Positions 8,120 through 16,815 are shown, counted from the stretch's first letter. The stretch is DNA of 64,000 nucleotides from an uncultured Pelagibacteraceae bacterium (GCA_902590845.1 CACIYJ010000001.1:96897-160896); one strand, 5' to 3'. Translations and numbers: made by a program. The notes: a model not told the origin generated them from the letters alone.

Positions 8120-9304
8120 TTAATTTACCATTGTTTTATCCTCAGGATCATCGATGTCGATAATCTGATTTTCTTCTAAAGTACTAGTTGGTATATCTTT
8201 TGTTTCGTTTAAGCCATGTTTCCTTTGAAACTTTTCAAAAGATTTTTCCAAAGAACTTTTACTGCCCCAACCAGTATCAACAACTTTTTGCAAACTATAC
8301 GCATGATCTTTGAAAGATTTAATTGTTCCTTTTAAATTCTTCTTGAAGGATACAAATTTGTCAAACAAAAAGGTTGCGTTCTTTGAAATTTCTTGAACAT
8401 TTTCCATTTGCTTGTCTTTACTTTTAATAGTCTCAATAATTTTAATTACGGGCAGCAATGTACCAGGACAAGCTAAAATTACATTTTTTTTGTAAGCTTT
8501 ATCCAGTAATTCAGAGTCTCCTTCAATTGCAGCCAGATAAGCAGCAGTAAAAGGAATAAAAAGAATTACACTTGGAAAAACTTTTTTACCTAAAATCTTT
8601 TGATAATTACGCCCTGATAAAGTTGTAATGTGTTTATCTATTGCGCTGATATGTTTTTTTAAATGAGTGTTTCGAGTTTTTTCATCATTTCTCTCATTTA
8701 CAAAGCTTTTCCAGTCTGAAAGAGAAACTTTAGAGTCCACAACCACATGCTCATCTTTAGCCAAGTTCATTATAATGTCTGGTCTTACTTCTTTTAATAA
8801 TTCATCATCGACTTGATCTAAAACCTTATTTCCTTCTTGAACAGTAAAGTCTGTGTTGATTTCTAACCCATGCAATTCTAATAATTTTACCAAAAGTTTC
8901 TCGCCAAACTGCCCCTGATATTTGAGATTGCCAGTCAACTTATCCACGAAGTTTCCAGTATTTTTGATATATTCTTCATATTTTTTCACATTGGCTTCTG
9001 AGTTTACTCTCCAGTTTTCAACGTTGTTGATCGTCTTTAATTGTTCTTTAGCATTGTTTCTTTCTAAAGTAAGAGTATTTTTAATTTCATCTTTGGCTTT
9101 GTTCAATAAATCTACTTCTTTTTGAAAGGCTAAAATTTTACCTTCCAATTCTTTTTTTGATAGATCTCTTTCATTGATCAACGATTCTTTTTCATCAAGC
9201 AGAGATCTATCAATTAGGTTAGTATTTTTTGTTTTAAAATAAAAAAACCAAACTAAAGAAGCTAAAGCAAATCCAACAATGATATAAATTAATGGTTCAA
9301 ACAT
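8120..9304 (-). CDS. rmuC: DNA recombination protein RmuC
   Basis: A 394-aa RmuC. It has an N-terminal membrane segment (about residues 5-23), a coiled coil to about residue 115, then the RmuC nuclease-like domain with LKYQGQFGE, VRPDIIMNL, VVVDSKVSL and the following PSVILFIPF. RmuC limits DNA inversions and is thought to cleave DNA at aberrant structures; the domain belongs to the PD-(D/E)xK group. Its start overlaps the end of the small ribbon-helix-helix-like gene by 16 bp. Confidence 0.9.
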   Translation of the reverse strand: MFEPLIYIIVGFALASLVWFFYFKTKNTNLIDRSLLDEKESLINERDLSKKELEGKILAFQKEVDLLNKAKDEIKNTLTLERNNAKEQLKTINNVENWRVNSEANVKKYEEYIKNTGNFVDKLTGNLKYQGQFGEKLLVKLLELHGLEINTDFTVQEGNKVLDQVDDELLKEVRPDIIMNLAKDEHVVVDSKVSLSDWKSFVNERNDEKTRNTHLKKHISAIDKHITTLSGRNYQKILGKKVFPSVILFIPFTAAYLAAIEGDSELLDKAYKKNVILACPGTLLPVIKIIETIKSKDKQMENVQEISKNATFLFDKFVSFKKNLKGTIKSFKDHAYSLQKVVDTGWGSKSSLEKSFEKFQRKHGLNETKDIPTSTLEENQIIDIDDPEDKTMVN

Positions 9305-9471
9305 TTTAATTTCTCTTTTTCGGTATTTGTAAGTTCAGTATTTGCTAGAGCTTCGACAGTTTTACTAATGGATAATTTGCTGCCCGGTAACAACAATTTA
9401 GATAAAGTTTCTAAAACGCTGTATGTTTCTTTAGATAAAGAAACATTTCTATATTTGCTTGTATCAGTCAT
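9289..9471 (-). CDS. Small ribbon-helix-helix-like protein
   Basis: A 60-aa protein beginning MTDTSKYRNVSLSKETYSVL, a beta-strand-plus-helix pattern like CopG/Arc ribbon-helix-helix DNA-binding proteins, followed by a second helix (SISKTVEALANT). These usually act as dimeric repressors. Overlaps rmuC by 16 bp, so the two are translationally linked. The fold assignment is by pattern only. Confidence 0.55.
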   Translation of the reverse strand: MTDTSKYRNVSLSKETYSVLETLSKLLLPGSKLSISKTVEALANTELTNTEKEKLKCLNH

Positions 9472-9493
9472 GTGTTTTTATTTCCCTTTTCAT

Positions 9494-9877
9494 TTAGTGT
9501 AATACCTTGTTTTTATTTTCTTCTGAATCTTCACTTACAAATTCAGGAAAACGTTCTTGAAGATATTCCCTTTGATTTTTTACGATTTCTTTTGTTGTAC
9601 AATCATCTAAGAGTTTATACTCAGAAGGGTGTAACGCAAAACAAGCGGTCTGCTTTGCATGAAAAACTAGTGCGTACATGCACCAACTATTTTCGATTTG
9701 AGCTACATTGCAGATTTTTTCTATTTCTTTGCATTTTTCTCTTAAAAGTTCATTCAAACGATCTTGTTCACTCTGTCTAAGCTCCTGGGCCTGAGATTCT
9801 TCTGTTTTTTTATTTTCAGAAGCTTGGTTGAATGGAATTACATTATTTTTATTTTTAGACCTATTTTTTTTTCTCAT
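9494..9877 (-). CDS. 127-aa hypothetical protein
   Basis: ATG at 9877 follows a strong Shine-Dalgarno (GAAGGAGAGAG). The protein has a basic N-terminal tail, a Gln/Glu-rich helix around residues 28-55, then a globular part with several cysteines and aromatics (ENSWCMYALVFH, CFALHPSEY). No family is recognised. It lies 22 bp upstream of the ribbon-helix-helix-like gene and is divergent from the S24-like gene. The overlapping plus-strand frame (9472-9780) is much less protein-like. Confidence 0.55.
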   Translation of the reverse strand: MRKKNRSKNKNNVIPFNQASENKKTEESQAQELRQSEQDRLNELLREKCKEIEKICNVAQIENSWCMYALVFHAKQTACFALHPSEYKLLDDCTTKEIVKNQREYLQERFPEFVSEDSEENKNKVLH

Positions 9878-9901
9878 TTCTCTCTCCTTCAGGTTGAATT
9901 A

Positions 9902-9982
9902 ATAAAAATAACCAAATAAATGGGGAAGAACGAAAGACATGTACAGAAAGCAAGCTTCCCCAATTATTTGGCTTATTTTTAT
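9902..9982. repeat. Long imperfect inverted repeat between divergent genes
   Basis: Arms of about 27-28 bp: left ATAAAAATAA then CCAAATAAATGGGGAAG (9902-9928); right CTTCCCCAATTATTTGG then CTTATTTTTAT (9955-9982), which is its complement with one mismatch and one extra base. The loop is 26 nt. It lies 25 bp upstream of the ATG at 9877, so it would form a strong hairpin in that gene's leader; both sides are followed by U-rich sequence. It could be an attenuator or terminator, or the remnant of a small palindromic element. Confidence 0.6.
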
Positions 9983-10075
9983 AGATATTAAACAAGAAAA
10001 ATAAACCAGCCTGATGAACAGAAAGAAGATAGAAAGGCAGACTTAATTTATTTTGCTCATTTTTTATCATAAATG

Positions 10076-10094
10076 GATTTATATCCTATAAATC
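10076..10094. promoter_or_regulatory. Perfect palindrome, candidate operator
   Basis: GATTTATA (10076-10083), spacer TCC, TATAAATC (10087-10094): perfect 8-bp arms in the gap between the divergent 9877 and 10159 genes. Dimeric regulators such as CI/LexA-like or ribbon-helix-helix proteins, both encoded next to it, bind sites of this shape. The remaining gap up to 10158 is AT-rich with TATA-like sequences directly before the ATG at 10159. Confidence 0.4.
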
Positions 10095-10158
10095 ACTAGT
10101 TGTCAACAGTAAAAATGATGTTTTTTTACTTTAATTTTGTATAAAAACTGTATATATA

Positions 10159-11415
10159 ATGAGTATGAAATCAAAAGAAACCAATATAACTCAGACAATT
10201 AATCAGCTGCTTTTAACTAATCTATTAAAATTTGTTTCTTTATCCCAATCCGCGTGTTCTCAAACATTAAGCCATCATAGGAATTCTTTGGTTGGCTACG
10301 TATATAGATATGGCAAAAAAATTTTTCCTAGGAGTTTTTCGTACTTTTTCTTATTAAGCCTTTATAGAGCTTTAGCTAAAAAATATGATCCTAGAAAAGA
10401 TATTAAAAGGATCGATTTATTCAACCAAATGATCAAGAACCACGGGGGAGTTATTGAAAAACTTTTAATTCCAGCTTTAGAGCATCATATTCTGGCTCTT
10501 AGTAGTCTTAATCCCGGAATTAAAATTGGATCAGGAGAAAACATTACAGTTAATAAAAATGATATTTTTGATCAAGATGAAAAAACTATATTAGATAAGT
10601 ATATTGAAAAAATTGAACCTGAAAAATATGAAGATTATGTCATATTTTTAGACGGTCACGAAAATACAGAAGATTGGCTGAAGAATGTCATAGGAAAAGA
10701 TTTTGAAGCAATTAGAGAAATCGAAGAGTTTTATACTGATTATTTTAAGAATTTTGAAACAGAAATAAAAGCAATTAAAGATTTTTATATTATCTGTGAA
10801 AATTTAAGAAAAATATATCTCCCGAATTTCTATTCTCCTTCCGAATACAAAAAAATAGATTTTGCTAATAATAAAGACAGTGGATTTTTAATGAAAAAAA
10901 GCGCTATAAGAAAAAGATTTAAAGTAAATGATTTTTCAAAGCTATTCTTTTTTACAGCAAATGATGATTATATGCATCCAACTATTTTAAAGGGAGATGA
11001 CTGTTTAGTAGTAAAAACTTCTCTAGCAAATACAAATGCATTTAGAGGCGGTTTGTTTTTAGTAAATGAATTAGGGCGTATTTGTATTAGAAGACTACAA
11101 TTTACTATGTTTGAAGATACTTACCAGATTATCTCAATACCTGATAATAAAAAGTATTCTCGCCAAACCATTCCAGCTCTAGATAATAAAAAAAAACCAA
11201 GAAATGATTATATTCTTGGAAAAGTTATTTGGAAATCAGGTTTTACCATAGAACAAGAAAACGTAGATAATAAAAATCAAAGTTTATTTGATACCAATGA
11301 AGATTTTATGATACCTGAATTTTTAAATAAAGAACAATCAGTTTCTAATACAGAATCAGATTTATTTGCACAACCTGAAGAAAATATTATTAAAGATAAA
11401 AAGAAAAGAGCTTAA
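10159..11415 (+). CDS. LexA/CI-like S24 peptidase-fold protein with lost catalytic residues
   Basis: A 418-aa protein. Residues about 265-365 match the C-terminal domain of LexA, CI and UmuD: DDYMHPTILKGDD stands where active members have GDSMEPTI-DGD, then LFLVNELGRICIRRLQF, IISIPDNKKYS and ILGKVIWKSG. The catalytic Ser is Tyr271 and the catalytic Lys is Arg311, so self-cleavage should be impossible. The N-terminal about 250 residues are helical with no clear helix-turn-helix. The tail is acidic then basic (KDKKKRA). It probably acts as a non-cleavable regulator or scaffold. The gene is 1 bp from the exonuclease I gene, pointing to a shared role. Starts at ATG 10159 or 10165. Confidence 0.65.
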   Translation: MSMKSKETNITQTINQLLLTNLLKFVSLSQSACSQTLSHHRNSLVGYVYRYGKKIFPRSFSYFFLLSLYRALAKKYDPRKDIKRIDLFNQMIKNHGGVIEKLLIPALEHHILALSSLNPGIKIGSGENITVNKNDIFDQDEKTILDKYIEKIEPEKYEDYVIFLDGHENTEDWLKNVIGKDFEAIREIEEFYTDYFKNFETEIKAIKDFYIICENLRKIYLPNFYSPSEYKKIDFANNKDSGFLMKKSAIRKRFKVNDFSKLFFFTANDDYMHPTILKGDDCLVVKTSLANTNAFRGGLFLVNELGRICIRRLQFTMFEDTYQIISIPDNKKYSRQTIPALDNKKKPRNDYILGKVIWKSGFTIEQENVDNKNQSLFDTNEDFMIPEFLNKEQSVSNTESDLFAQPEENIIKDKKKRA

Positions 11416-11416
11416 A

Positions 11417-12862
11417 ATGTTATTTGCTTACTACGACATCGAATCAGATTCCGGACATATGAGCAAGGCTTCCTGCTTGAGTATTTCGGGAGTGCTCGTT
11501 TCAGATGAGTCTGATAAACCAATAGAAAAATTTACTTTATATAGCAGGCCAAGAAAAAGTCGTCCAATAGAAGTTGACGCCATGCTCGTAAATGGATTGG
11601 ATTTAGATTTTCTTTCCAAACAAGATACTTACGGAGTTATGTTAAAAAAATTGGTAGATATACTAACTAAATGGAAAAATAAAGGCGCCATTTTTGTAGG
11701 CTATAACAACTTAAATTATGATTCTCAGCTTATTAATCATAGTTTATTTGTGAATTTACGATGGCCTTATTTACTTTCTGGCGGATCCGGACAATTTGAT
11801 CTTTTACCTGTCGTGAGATCAGCTCAGGTTTTTGCACCCAATGCAATTAAATACGAACTAAACGAGAAAAATTTACCTATCTTCAAATTGGCTTCTATAT
11901 GTAAAGCAAACAACATTCCAATTAAAGCCCACGATAGTCTAGGAGATTGTCTAGGAACCTATGCCACTGGAAAGTTATTGGCAAATAAAGCTCCTGAAGT
12001 TTTTAAAGCATCTTTATTATTAAGAGAAAAAAAAGCGGTAGGACCTAGGTTAAAAGGTTCAATAGTGTGTTGGATGGAGGCTTGGAGACAAGCCCGAATC
12101 TACTGTGGGCTTTCTTTAGGAGAGGGAGTTTATCCTGGTTGGTTCTTAATGTACGATTTACGTAAAGATCCAGAAGAAATATTAAGCATATTAAAAGATA
12201 CCGATGCTTTAAGAAAAGCATTGGATTCTTCCCCAAAATTTTTGAGGGTCTGCAAATCAAACCGTGCGCCCCTTTTAATGGATAAAAAATATGCCTTATT
12301 AGATAAAACTTACAAAGAACTAGGCATGAAAGAACTAGAAAGAAGAAAAAAAATAATTGAAAAAAATAAAGATGAAATATTATCTAGAATAAAAGCTATT
12401 CAACAGGAAAGACTTGATGAAAAAGAAGAGCATGACCAAAGCAAATTAGAACCAGAACAAATGATTTATAGCTTAAATACAAGCATGGATGAGAGAAAAA
12501 TCATGGATGCATTTAATTTAGCTGACACAATTCAAGAAAAGAAAAAATTATTTAATATGTTTAAAAGAGATGAAATTAAGACACTCGCAGAAATGGTAAT
12601 CTATGAAGAGCATAACGAAGAAGAGTTTATAAAAATTTTAAGCAAGAGAGACTATACAAGAATTAAAAAAAGGATTGCTAATTTTATATTATCTACAGAT
12701 GGTGATGAGAAAGTTTTTACCAACATACCAAATCAATTTGCGAGATTAGATACTTTAAGAGTTCAAGCAGAAAATGATGAAGACAATAAAAAAATGAAGA
12801 AGCTTGAAAAGCTGGATAAATATCTTCTCAATATGCAGTCTGACTATGAAAGGTATATTTAG
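11417..12862 (+). CDS. sbcB: Exodeoxyribonuclease I (SbcB)-like DEDDh exonuclease
   Basis: A 481-aa protein starting at ATG 11417, one base after the S24-like stop; an upstream TTG in frame at 11366 lies inside the previous gene and is not needed. Exo motifs are intact: YYDIES (Asp/Glu), VGYNNLNYDSQL (Asn...Asp), and AHDSLGDCLGTY (His and last Asp). The C-terminal part keeps ExoI-specific features (RVCKSNRAPLL for the HxNKCPxL motif, MDERKIMDAF). ExoI degrades single-stranded DNA 3' to 5' in mismatch repair and recombination. The sequence is clearly divergent from the enterobacterial enzyme. Confidence 0.85.
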   Translation: MLFAYYDIESDSGHMSKASCLSISGVLVSDESDKPIEKFTLYSRPRKSRPIEVDAMLVNGLDLDFLSKQDTYGVMLKKLVDILTKWKNKGAIFVGYNNLNYDSQLINHSLFVNLRWPYLLSGGSGQFDLLPVVRSAQVFAPNAIKYELNEKNLPIFKLASICKANNIPIKAHDSLGDCLGTYATGKLLANKAPEVFKASLLLREKKAVGPRLKGSIVCWMEAWRQARIYCGLSLGEGVYPGWFLMYDLRKDPEEILSILKDTDALRKALDSSPKFLRVCKSNRAPLLMDKKYALLDKTYKELGMKELERRKKIIEKNKDEILSRIKAIQQERLDEKEEHDQSKLEPEQMIYSLNTSMDERKIMDAFNLADTIQEKKKLFNMFKRDEIKTLAEMVIYEEHNEEEFIKILSKRDYTRIKKRIANFILSTDGDEKVFTNIPNQFARLDTLRVQAENDEDNKKMKKLEKLDKYLLNMQSDYERYI

Positions 12863-12863
12863 A

Positions 12864-13232
12864 ATGAAACCTAAAGTTTATTATTATTTTAAAGAAAGTA
12901 TTAAAAATAGAAAAGATTATTTAAGACGAATGAAAGATTATTTTTTTTATAGAGAAATGTATATCACATCTAAAACCACACTTTTTAAAAGAAAACCTAT
13001 TACAAGTTTATTTTTATGGTTTTTAAATTTACCGATTAATACTTGGCGATATATAATTTTTTTGAAAGATAAATATAATTATGAAAGAGCTCAGGTTGAT
13101 ATAGATATTATGCAAAATTTTATTGAAGAAATTGACAAAAAAGAAATGCTAGCAGAAAACAAAAATTGGAGGAAATTATATAATCCGTTTACTTCAAGGA
13201 ATAAAAATAATGAGCATGACAAATATCATTGA
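12864..13232 (+). CDS. 122-aa basic hypothetical protein
   Basis: Chosen start is ATG 12864, one base after the exonuclease stop; a longer frame opens at 12804 inside the exonuclease gene and is unlikely. The protein is rich in Tyr, Lys and Phe, with one hydrophobic stretch (SLFLWFLNLPINTWRYIIF, about residues 52-70) that may touch the membrane, and a charged C-terminal half. No family recognised. Third gene of the S24-like/ExoI cluster. Confidence 0.5.
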   Translation: MKPKVYYYFKESIKNRKDYLRRMKDYFFYREMYITSKTTLFKRKPITSLFLWFLNLPINTWRYIIFLKDKYNYERAQVDIDIMQNFIEEIDKKEMLAENKNWRKLYNPFTSRNKNNEHDKYH

Positions 13233-13416
13233 TTTTGAAAAATATATAACCAAACAATCAATAACAGAGATACGTGTTGAGGAAATTCGAGATAAAGATT
13301 TAAATTATAAACCTTATTGGTATATTTATTGTGTTTTAAAAAATGGAAAAAGAATAGAAATAAGTCAGTCAAAAACAAAACCTCAATGTTATAAACAATT
13401 AGTTATATATAAATAA
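13210..13416 (+). CDS. 68-aa hypothetical protein
   Basis: Starts at ATG 13210 or 13216, overlapping the end of the 122-aa gene by 23 or 17 bp. Contains a compact beta-rich segment (YKPYWYIYCVLKNGKRIEI). No family recognised. Last gene of the four-gene plus-strand cluster. Confidence 0.5.
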   Translation: MSMTNIIDFEKYITKQSITEIRVEEIRDKDLNYKPYWYIYCVLKNGKRIEISQSKTKPQCYKQLVIYK

Positions 13417-13425
13417 AATGTCAGA

Positions 13426-13453
13426 TTGACTTTTTATAATTCATGCATATCTA
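13426..13453 (+). promoter_or_regulatory. Promoter of the thioredoxin-like gene
   Basis: TTGACT at 13426-13431, 16-bp spacer and TATCTA at 13448-13453, ending 9 bp before the ATG at 13463. If used, the transcript would be leaderless or nearly so. Confidence 0.4.
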
Positions 13454-13462
13454 TAACGTATC

Positions 13463-13783
13463 ATGGCAAAATTAATGAATTCTACCGATGCAAATTTTGA
13501 GTCTCAAATAAGCGGAGATAAACTTACTTTGGTTCAGTACTCTGGGGAATGGTGTTCTGCTTGTAAAATCGCTTTGCCAGTAATTGAGAGGCTAGCAGAT
13601 ACTTTAAAAGATAAAGTTAATTTTTATTATCATGATATTGATAAAGAGCCTTCGCAGCCAACTCGAGAAATGTTAAAAGCAGTTCCAGCGTTTATTTTGT
13701 ATCGATCAAAGAAAAAAATTGACCAAAAAATGGGATTTTCAAATGAGAAGGATATGTTGGAATTTATTCATTCTCATTTATAA
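13463..13783 (+). CDS. Thioredoxin-like protein with CSAC active site
   Basis: A 106-aa single thioredoxin domain. The redox motif is WCSACK (CSAC in place of the usual CGPC) and the cis-proline loop AVPAFILY is present. The middle residues of the CxxC set the redox potential, so this is likely a specialised disulfide reductase rather than the main TrxA. No signal peptide is seen, so it should be cytosolic. Its 3' end overlaps the convergent folC gene by 10 bp. Confidence 0.85.
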   Translation: MAKLMNSTDANFESQISGDKLTLVQYSGEWCSACKIALPVIERLADTLKDKVNFYYHDIDKEPSQPTREMLKAVPAFILYRSKKKIDQKMGFSNEKDMLEFIHSHL

Positions 13784-15084
13784 TTTTTATCTAAAAGAGA
13801 TCCTATAAAATAAAGCGAGCCGGTGATTAGCAGCAGACATGAGGAATTTTTTAAATCTTTTTTAATTTCATCCAGATTATTAGCTATAGTTGATTTTATA
13901 TTAAGTTTATCCGCTATATCTTTCAATTTTTCTTTAGGAAATACATTTTTTTCTCTTTCCATATTAACAAAGTAGATTTTTTTAAATTTATTTTTAAAAG
14001 TTTTTAAAAATGAATATGGATCTTTTGTATTGATCATGCTAATTACACAGTATCTATTCTTAAATTTAAATTTACTGCTTATAGCTTTGTTGACTTGTTC
14101 TGATTGCTGAAAATTATGCGAACCATCAAGGATTAATACTGTTTTCTTATTTAAACCTTTCCTTAATTTACCTTTTTTTATTAATTGCATACGCCCAGGT
14201 ATTTCAATTTTTGAGAGTGAAACTTTAATAGTTCTAAGCGGCACTTTAAAATCTAAGGCAACGCGTATTGCTACAGTGGCATTTTCATACATGTGGTCAC
14301 CGAATAAATTAGATTTTATTTCAAATTTATGAATTTTGTCTTTATAGAAATATTTTTTATTTTTTTTTATAAGTTTAAAATCCTTTCCATAAATTATTTT
14401 TGAATTTTTATTTTTTTTAAGGTTAGACAGTATCAATCTTAAAACTGTAGGATTTTGTTTTGAGATGTATACTTTGCTTCTTAAAAATGAAGTTTTTTCA
14501 TAAACTATTTCTTTTAGAGTTTTTAAGTTCATCTTTTTTGTTTTAGTCCAATTCAGATGGTCCCATGAAATAGGTGAAATAATATGTATGTTAGGTTTTG
14601 GAAATAAAGCACGAACAGCATCTAATCTTCCAAATAAACCAAATTCTGCTAAAATCCAATCTAACTTTAAATTTTTAATGAACAGACCAAAGGCAATAAT
14701 TAATTTTTCAAATTGAGAGAGGTTTTTTTGTTTATTAATTGATAGCAAAATTTTTTTTAAAAGCGCTAACTTAATAAATTTTTTATTATGCTCAACTCTT
14801 TCTGTTATTAGAACCAAATGAGGACTATATGTCGAAGCATACTTTTTTTTGTGTTTAATTAATATATTTTTAAAAATTTGAATAATAGAATTTTTACCTG
14901 ATGTGCCATTAACCGTACAAACATTCGCTGGATATTCAGTATTTAGATTTAAATTTTTTATAGCTTTATTGACTCTACCTAGCCCTAATCGAATTTTGTG
15001 TTGATTGGACAACAATAATTTTTCAACTGAATGATCTTGTTTTGATTTAGCTTGCTTGTAGATCGACTTCGACATTAGACTCAT
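13774..15084 (-). CDS. folC: Folylpolyglutamate synthase/dihydrofolate synthase FolC
   Basis: A 436-aa Mur-ligase-family protein. It has the FolC N-terminal LGLGRV element, the P-loop GTSGKNS (usual form GTNGKGS), the YSPHLV motif and a C-terminal LDGSHN box. FolC adds glutamate to dihydropteroate and folates. Follows accD as in many Alphaproteobacteria and overlaps its 3' end by 38 bp; the second ATG (15075) is an alternative start. The P-loop changes (Asn to Ser, Gly to Asn) are worth noting but the Lys is kept. Confidence 0.9.
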   Translation of the reverse strand: MSLMSKSIYKQAKSKQDHSVEKLLLSNQHKIRLGLGRVNKAIKNLNLNTEYPANVCTVNGTSGKNSIIQIFKNILIKHKKKYASTYSPHLVLITERVEHNKKFIKLALLKKILLSINKQKNLSQFEKLIIAFGLFIKNLKLDWILAEFGLFGRLDAVRALFPKPNIHIISPISWDHLNWTKTKKMNLKTLKEIVYEKTSFLRSKVYISKQNPTVLRLILSNLKKNKNSKIIYGKDFKLIKKNKKYFYKDKIHKFEIKSNLFGDHMYENATVAIRVALDFKVPLRTIKVSLSKIEIPGRMQLIKKGKLRKGLNKKTVLILDGSHNFQQSEQVNKAISSKFKFKNRYCVISMINTKDPYSFLKTFKNKFKKIYFVNMEREKNVFPKEKLKDIADKLNIKSTIANNLDEIKKDLKNSSCLLLITGSLYFIGSLLDKNYK

Positions 15085-15994
15085 TTCTAACTTGAGCCTG
15101 AGCTTTTTTCAATAAAACTTTTGTTAATGTTATAATTTTTTCTTTCATATCTAATCTTGAGTCAATGATGCCGTCACACATTCCAGATCTCTTAAGAAAA
15201 GAGCTCGTGCCATAATCTTCCGGCATTTGAGCAGAATCTGATGAACGGACACTTGCAGAGACTCTTTTTCCAGAAAACAAATTATCAGTACTATTTTTTA
15301 TAGCAAACAGGAATTGGTTACCAAAGGCGTCAACGAACGTACCTCCAGTTATTTTGGACTCTAAAATTCCGATGTTGACAATATTTTTTCGTTTAAGCAT
15401 TGTATGTGCCATTTGAACCGTCGACATGGATTTCAAGCTGTGTAAATTTCCTTGAACATTTTTCCCTCCGGATTGATAAATAGAAACAAAAACATCAACT
15501 TTATTTTCTAAAGCGAATTGTGCACCAGCTAAAAAGTGTTCATTTTCACGCTGGGAGAAAGCTGCGCCTCCGAAGGAAAAGTTGTATCCCACTGCTACCG
15601 CTTTGAGACCTCCAATTTTACCATGACCAATTAATAGAGCACTTTCTTGTCCTGTTTTCTTCTGATAATTTTTGTACTTATCAATAAATTTTTTACCATT
15701 CACGGTAAATTCTAAAGGATCAGGATTACTCCAACTTGGACATGAAATAGATTCCCAATCTCCATTGTCAAATAGAAGATGTTCAAATTTAATTTTTGGA
15801 TCAAGATCAAAATGAAAATTACATTTACAAATATTAAATTTTTTTCTTAAGTCTTCTTTTAATTGCATTTGTTTACATCCAGGACAATTGATCCAAAGAG
15901 ATTTATCTTGATCTTCTTTAGATGGGCGAGTTTTATTAAATTTATCTTTTGCTTTTTCAACGAAACTTAAGATTTTATTTTTAATCCAATTCAT
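15047..15994 (-). CDS. accD: Acetyl-CoA carboxylase carboxyltransferase subunit beta AccD
   Basis: A 315-aa AccD, partner of AccA (39873) in the carboxyltransferase that makes malonyl-CoA. The N-terminal zinc ribbon (CPGC at about residue 38, then CKC) has one residue fewer than usual in the second cysteine pair (C-x-C in place of C-x2-C). The carboxyltransferase core (GGAAFSQRE, FVSIYQSGG, GTFVDAFGNQ) looks normal. Overlaps trpA by 4 bp. Confidence 0.93.
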   Translation of the reverse strand: MNWIKNKILSFVEKAKDKFNKTRPSKEDQDKSLWINCPGCKQMQLKEDLRKKFNICKCNFHFDLDPKIKFEHLLFDNGDWESISCPSWSNPDPLEFTVNGKKFIDKYKNYQKKTGQESALLIGHGKIGGLKAVAVGYNFSFGGAAFSQRENEHFLAGAQFALENKVDVFVSIYQSGGKNVQGNLHSLKSMSTVQMAHTMLKRKNIVNIGILESKITGGTFVDAFGNQFLFAIKNSTDNLFSGKRVSASVRSSDSAQMPEDYGTSSFLKRSGMCDGIIDSRLDMKEKIITLTKVLLKKAQAQVRNESNVEVDLQAS

Positions 15995-16815
15995 CTACCG
16001 ATTCCTTTTGATAGTTTTTTAACATAAGATGAAACAAATGTGGCTAATTTTTTACTTTTTAACCTTTTTTTATGACCTTCAGCAATTTTATTTACAATAC
16101 TTGACCCACAAATCACTCCATCAGCATATCTTGAAACTTGTTTTACCTGAGTCGGTGTTTTTACACCAAATCCAACTGAAACAGGAATCTCTTTAGAATA
16201 TTTTCTTACCCTCTTAATCATCTTTTTTACATTTTCTATGTTTACATTTTTAGAACCAGTCAATCCATAGTAAGATGTAATGTACAGAAAAGAATTTTTA
16301 CAATTTCTAATACTTTGTTGAATAAATTTATCACTATTCGTTGGAGAAATAATTTTTGTGTATCCTATGTTTTTTTTTGAAAGACCATTTATCAATATTT
16401 TTTCCTCTGGTGAGTTTAGACTTCCATCAACTATTATAACACCTGCAATACCTACAGAATTACAGCTGTTTATAAATTTTTTTATTCCGTAAACTATTAC
16501 TGGATTTAAATAAGTCATTAAGACAAAACAAGTATCTGTCTTGGTTTCTCTTTTTACCTCTTTTATAAGCTTAAAGGTTTTGCTCATATTCATACCAGAA
16601 TTAATTGCACGATCATTTGCCTCCATAATTATTGGTGAATCAGATGTGCTGGTATTAAAGCTCACGCCAGCTTCTATGATCTGGCAAGATTTCGTCATTT
16701 CTTTTATGATTGCTTTTGAAGATGCATAATTAGGATCTCCACTTGTGACAAATCCTATAAATACCTTTTTTTTATTTTTTTTTGCTTCTTTGAAAAGGTT
16801 GTTTAGTTTGCTCAT
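15991..16815 (-). CDS. trpA: Tryptophan synthase alpha subunit-like protein (divergent active-site loop)
   Basis: A 274-aa TIM-barrel protein in the conserved trpB-trpA-accD-folC position. Catalytic Glu48 and Asp59 (E49/D60 in the Salmonella enzyme) remain, but the loop between them reads SFNTSTSDSP where TrpA normally has PFSDPLADGP. The VDLPPEE segment is replaced by VDGSLNSPEE and GVTGAR by GLTGSK. The phosphate-binding end (VGFGVKTP, ICGSSIV) is good. TrpA cleaves indole-glycerol phosphate to indole; the changed loop raises doubt about rate or substrate. Overlaps trpB by 4 bp. Confidence 0.8.
   Translation of the reverse strand: MSKLNNLFKEAKKNKKKVFIGFVTSGDPNYASSKAIIKEMTKSCQIIEAGVSFNTSTSDSPIIMEANDRAINSGMNMSKTFKLIKEVKRETKTDTCFVLMTYLNPVIVYGIKKFINSCNSVGIAGVIIVDGSLNSPEEKILINGLSKKNIGYTKIISPTNSDKFIQQSIRNCKNSFLYITSYYGLTGSKNVNIENVKKMIKRVRKYSKEIPVSVGFGVKTPTQVKQVSRYADGVICGSSIVNKIAEGHKKRLKSKKLATFVSSYVKKLSKGIGR

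Noticed and set aside
9472..9780. 102-codon plus-strand frame opposite the 127-aa gene
   Set aside because: Fully antisense to a gene with a strong Shine-Dalgarno; hydrophobic, low-complexity start; no neighbour linkage.
9861..10070. 69-codon minus-strand frame
   Set aside because: It spans the long inverted repeat and overlaps the start of the 127-aa gene; looks like a chance frame.
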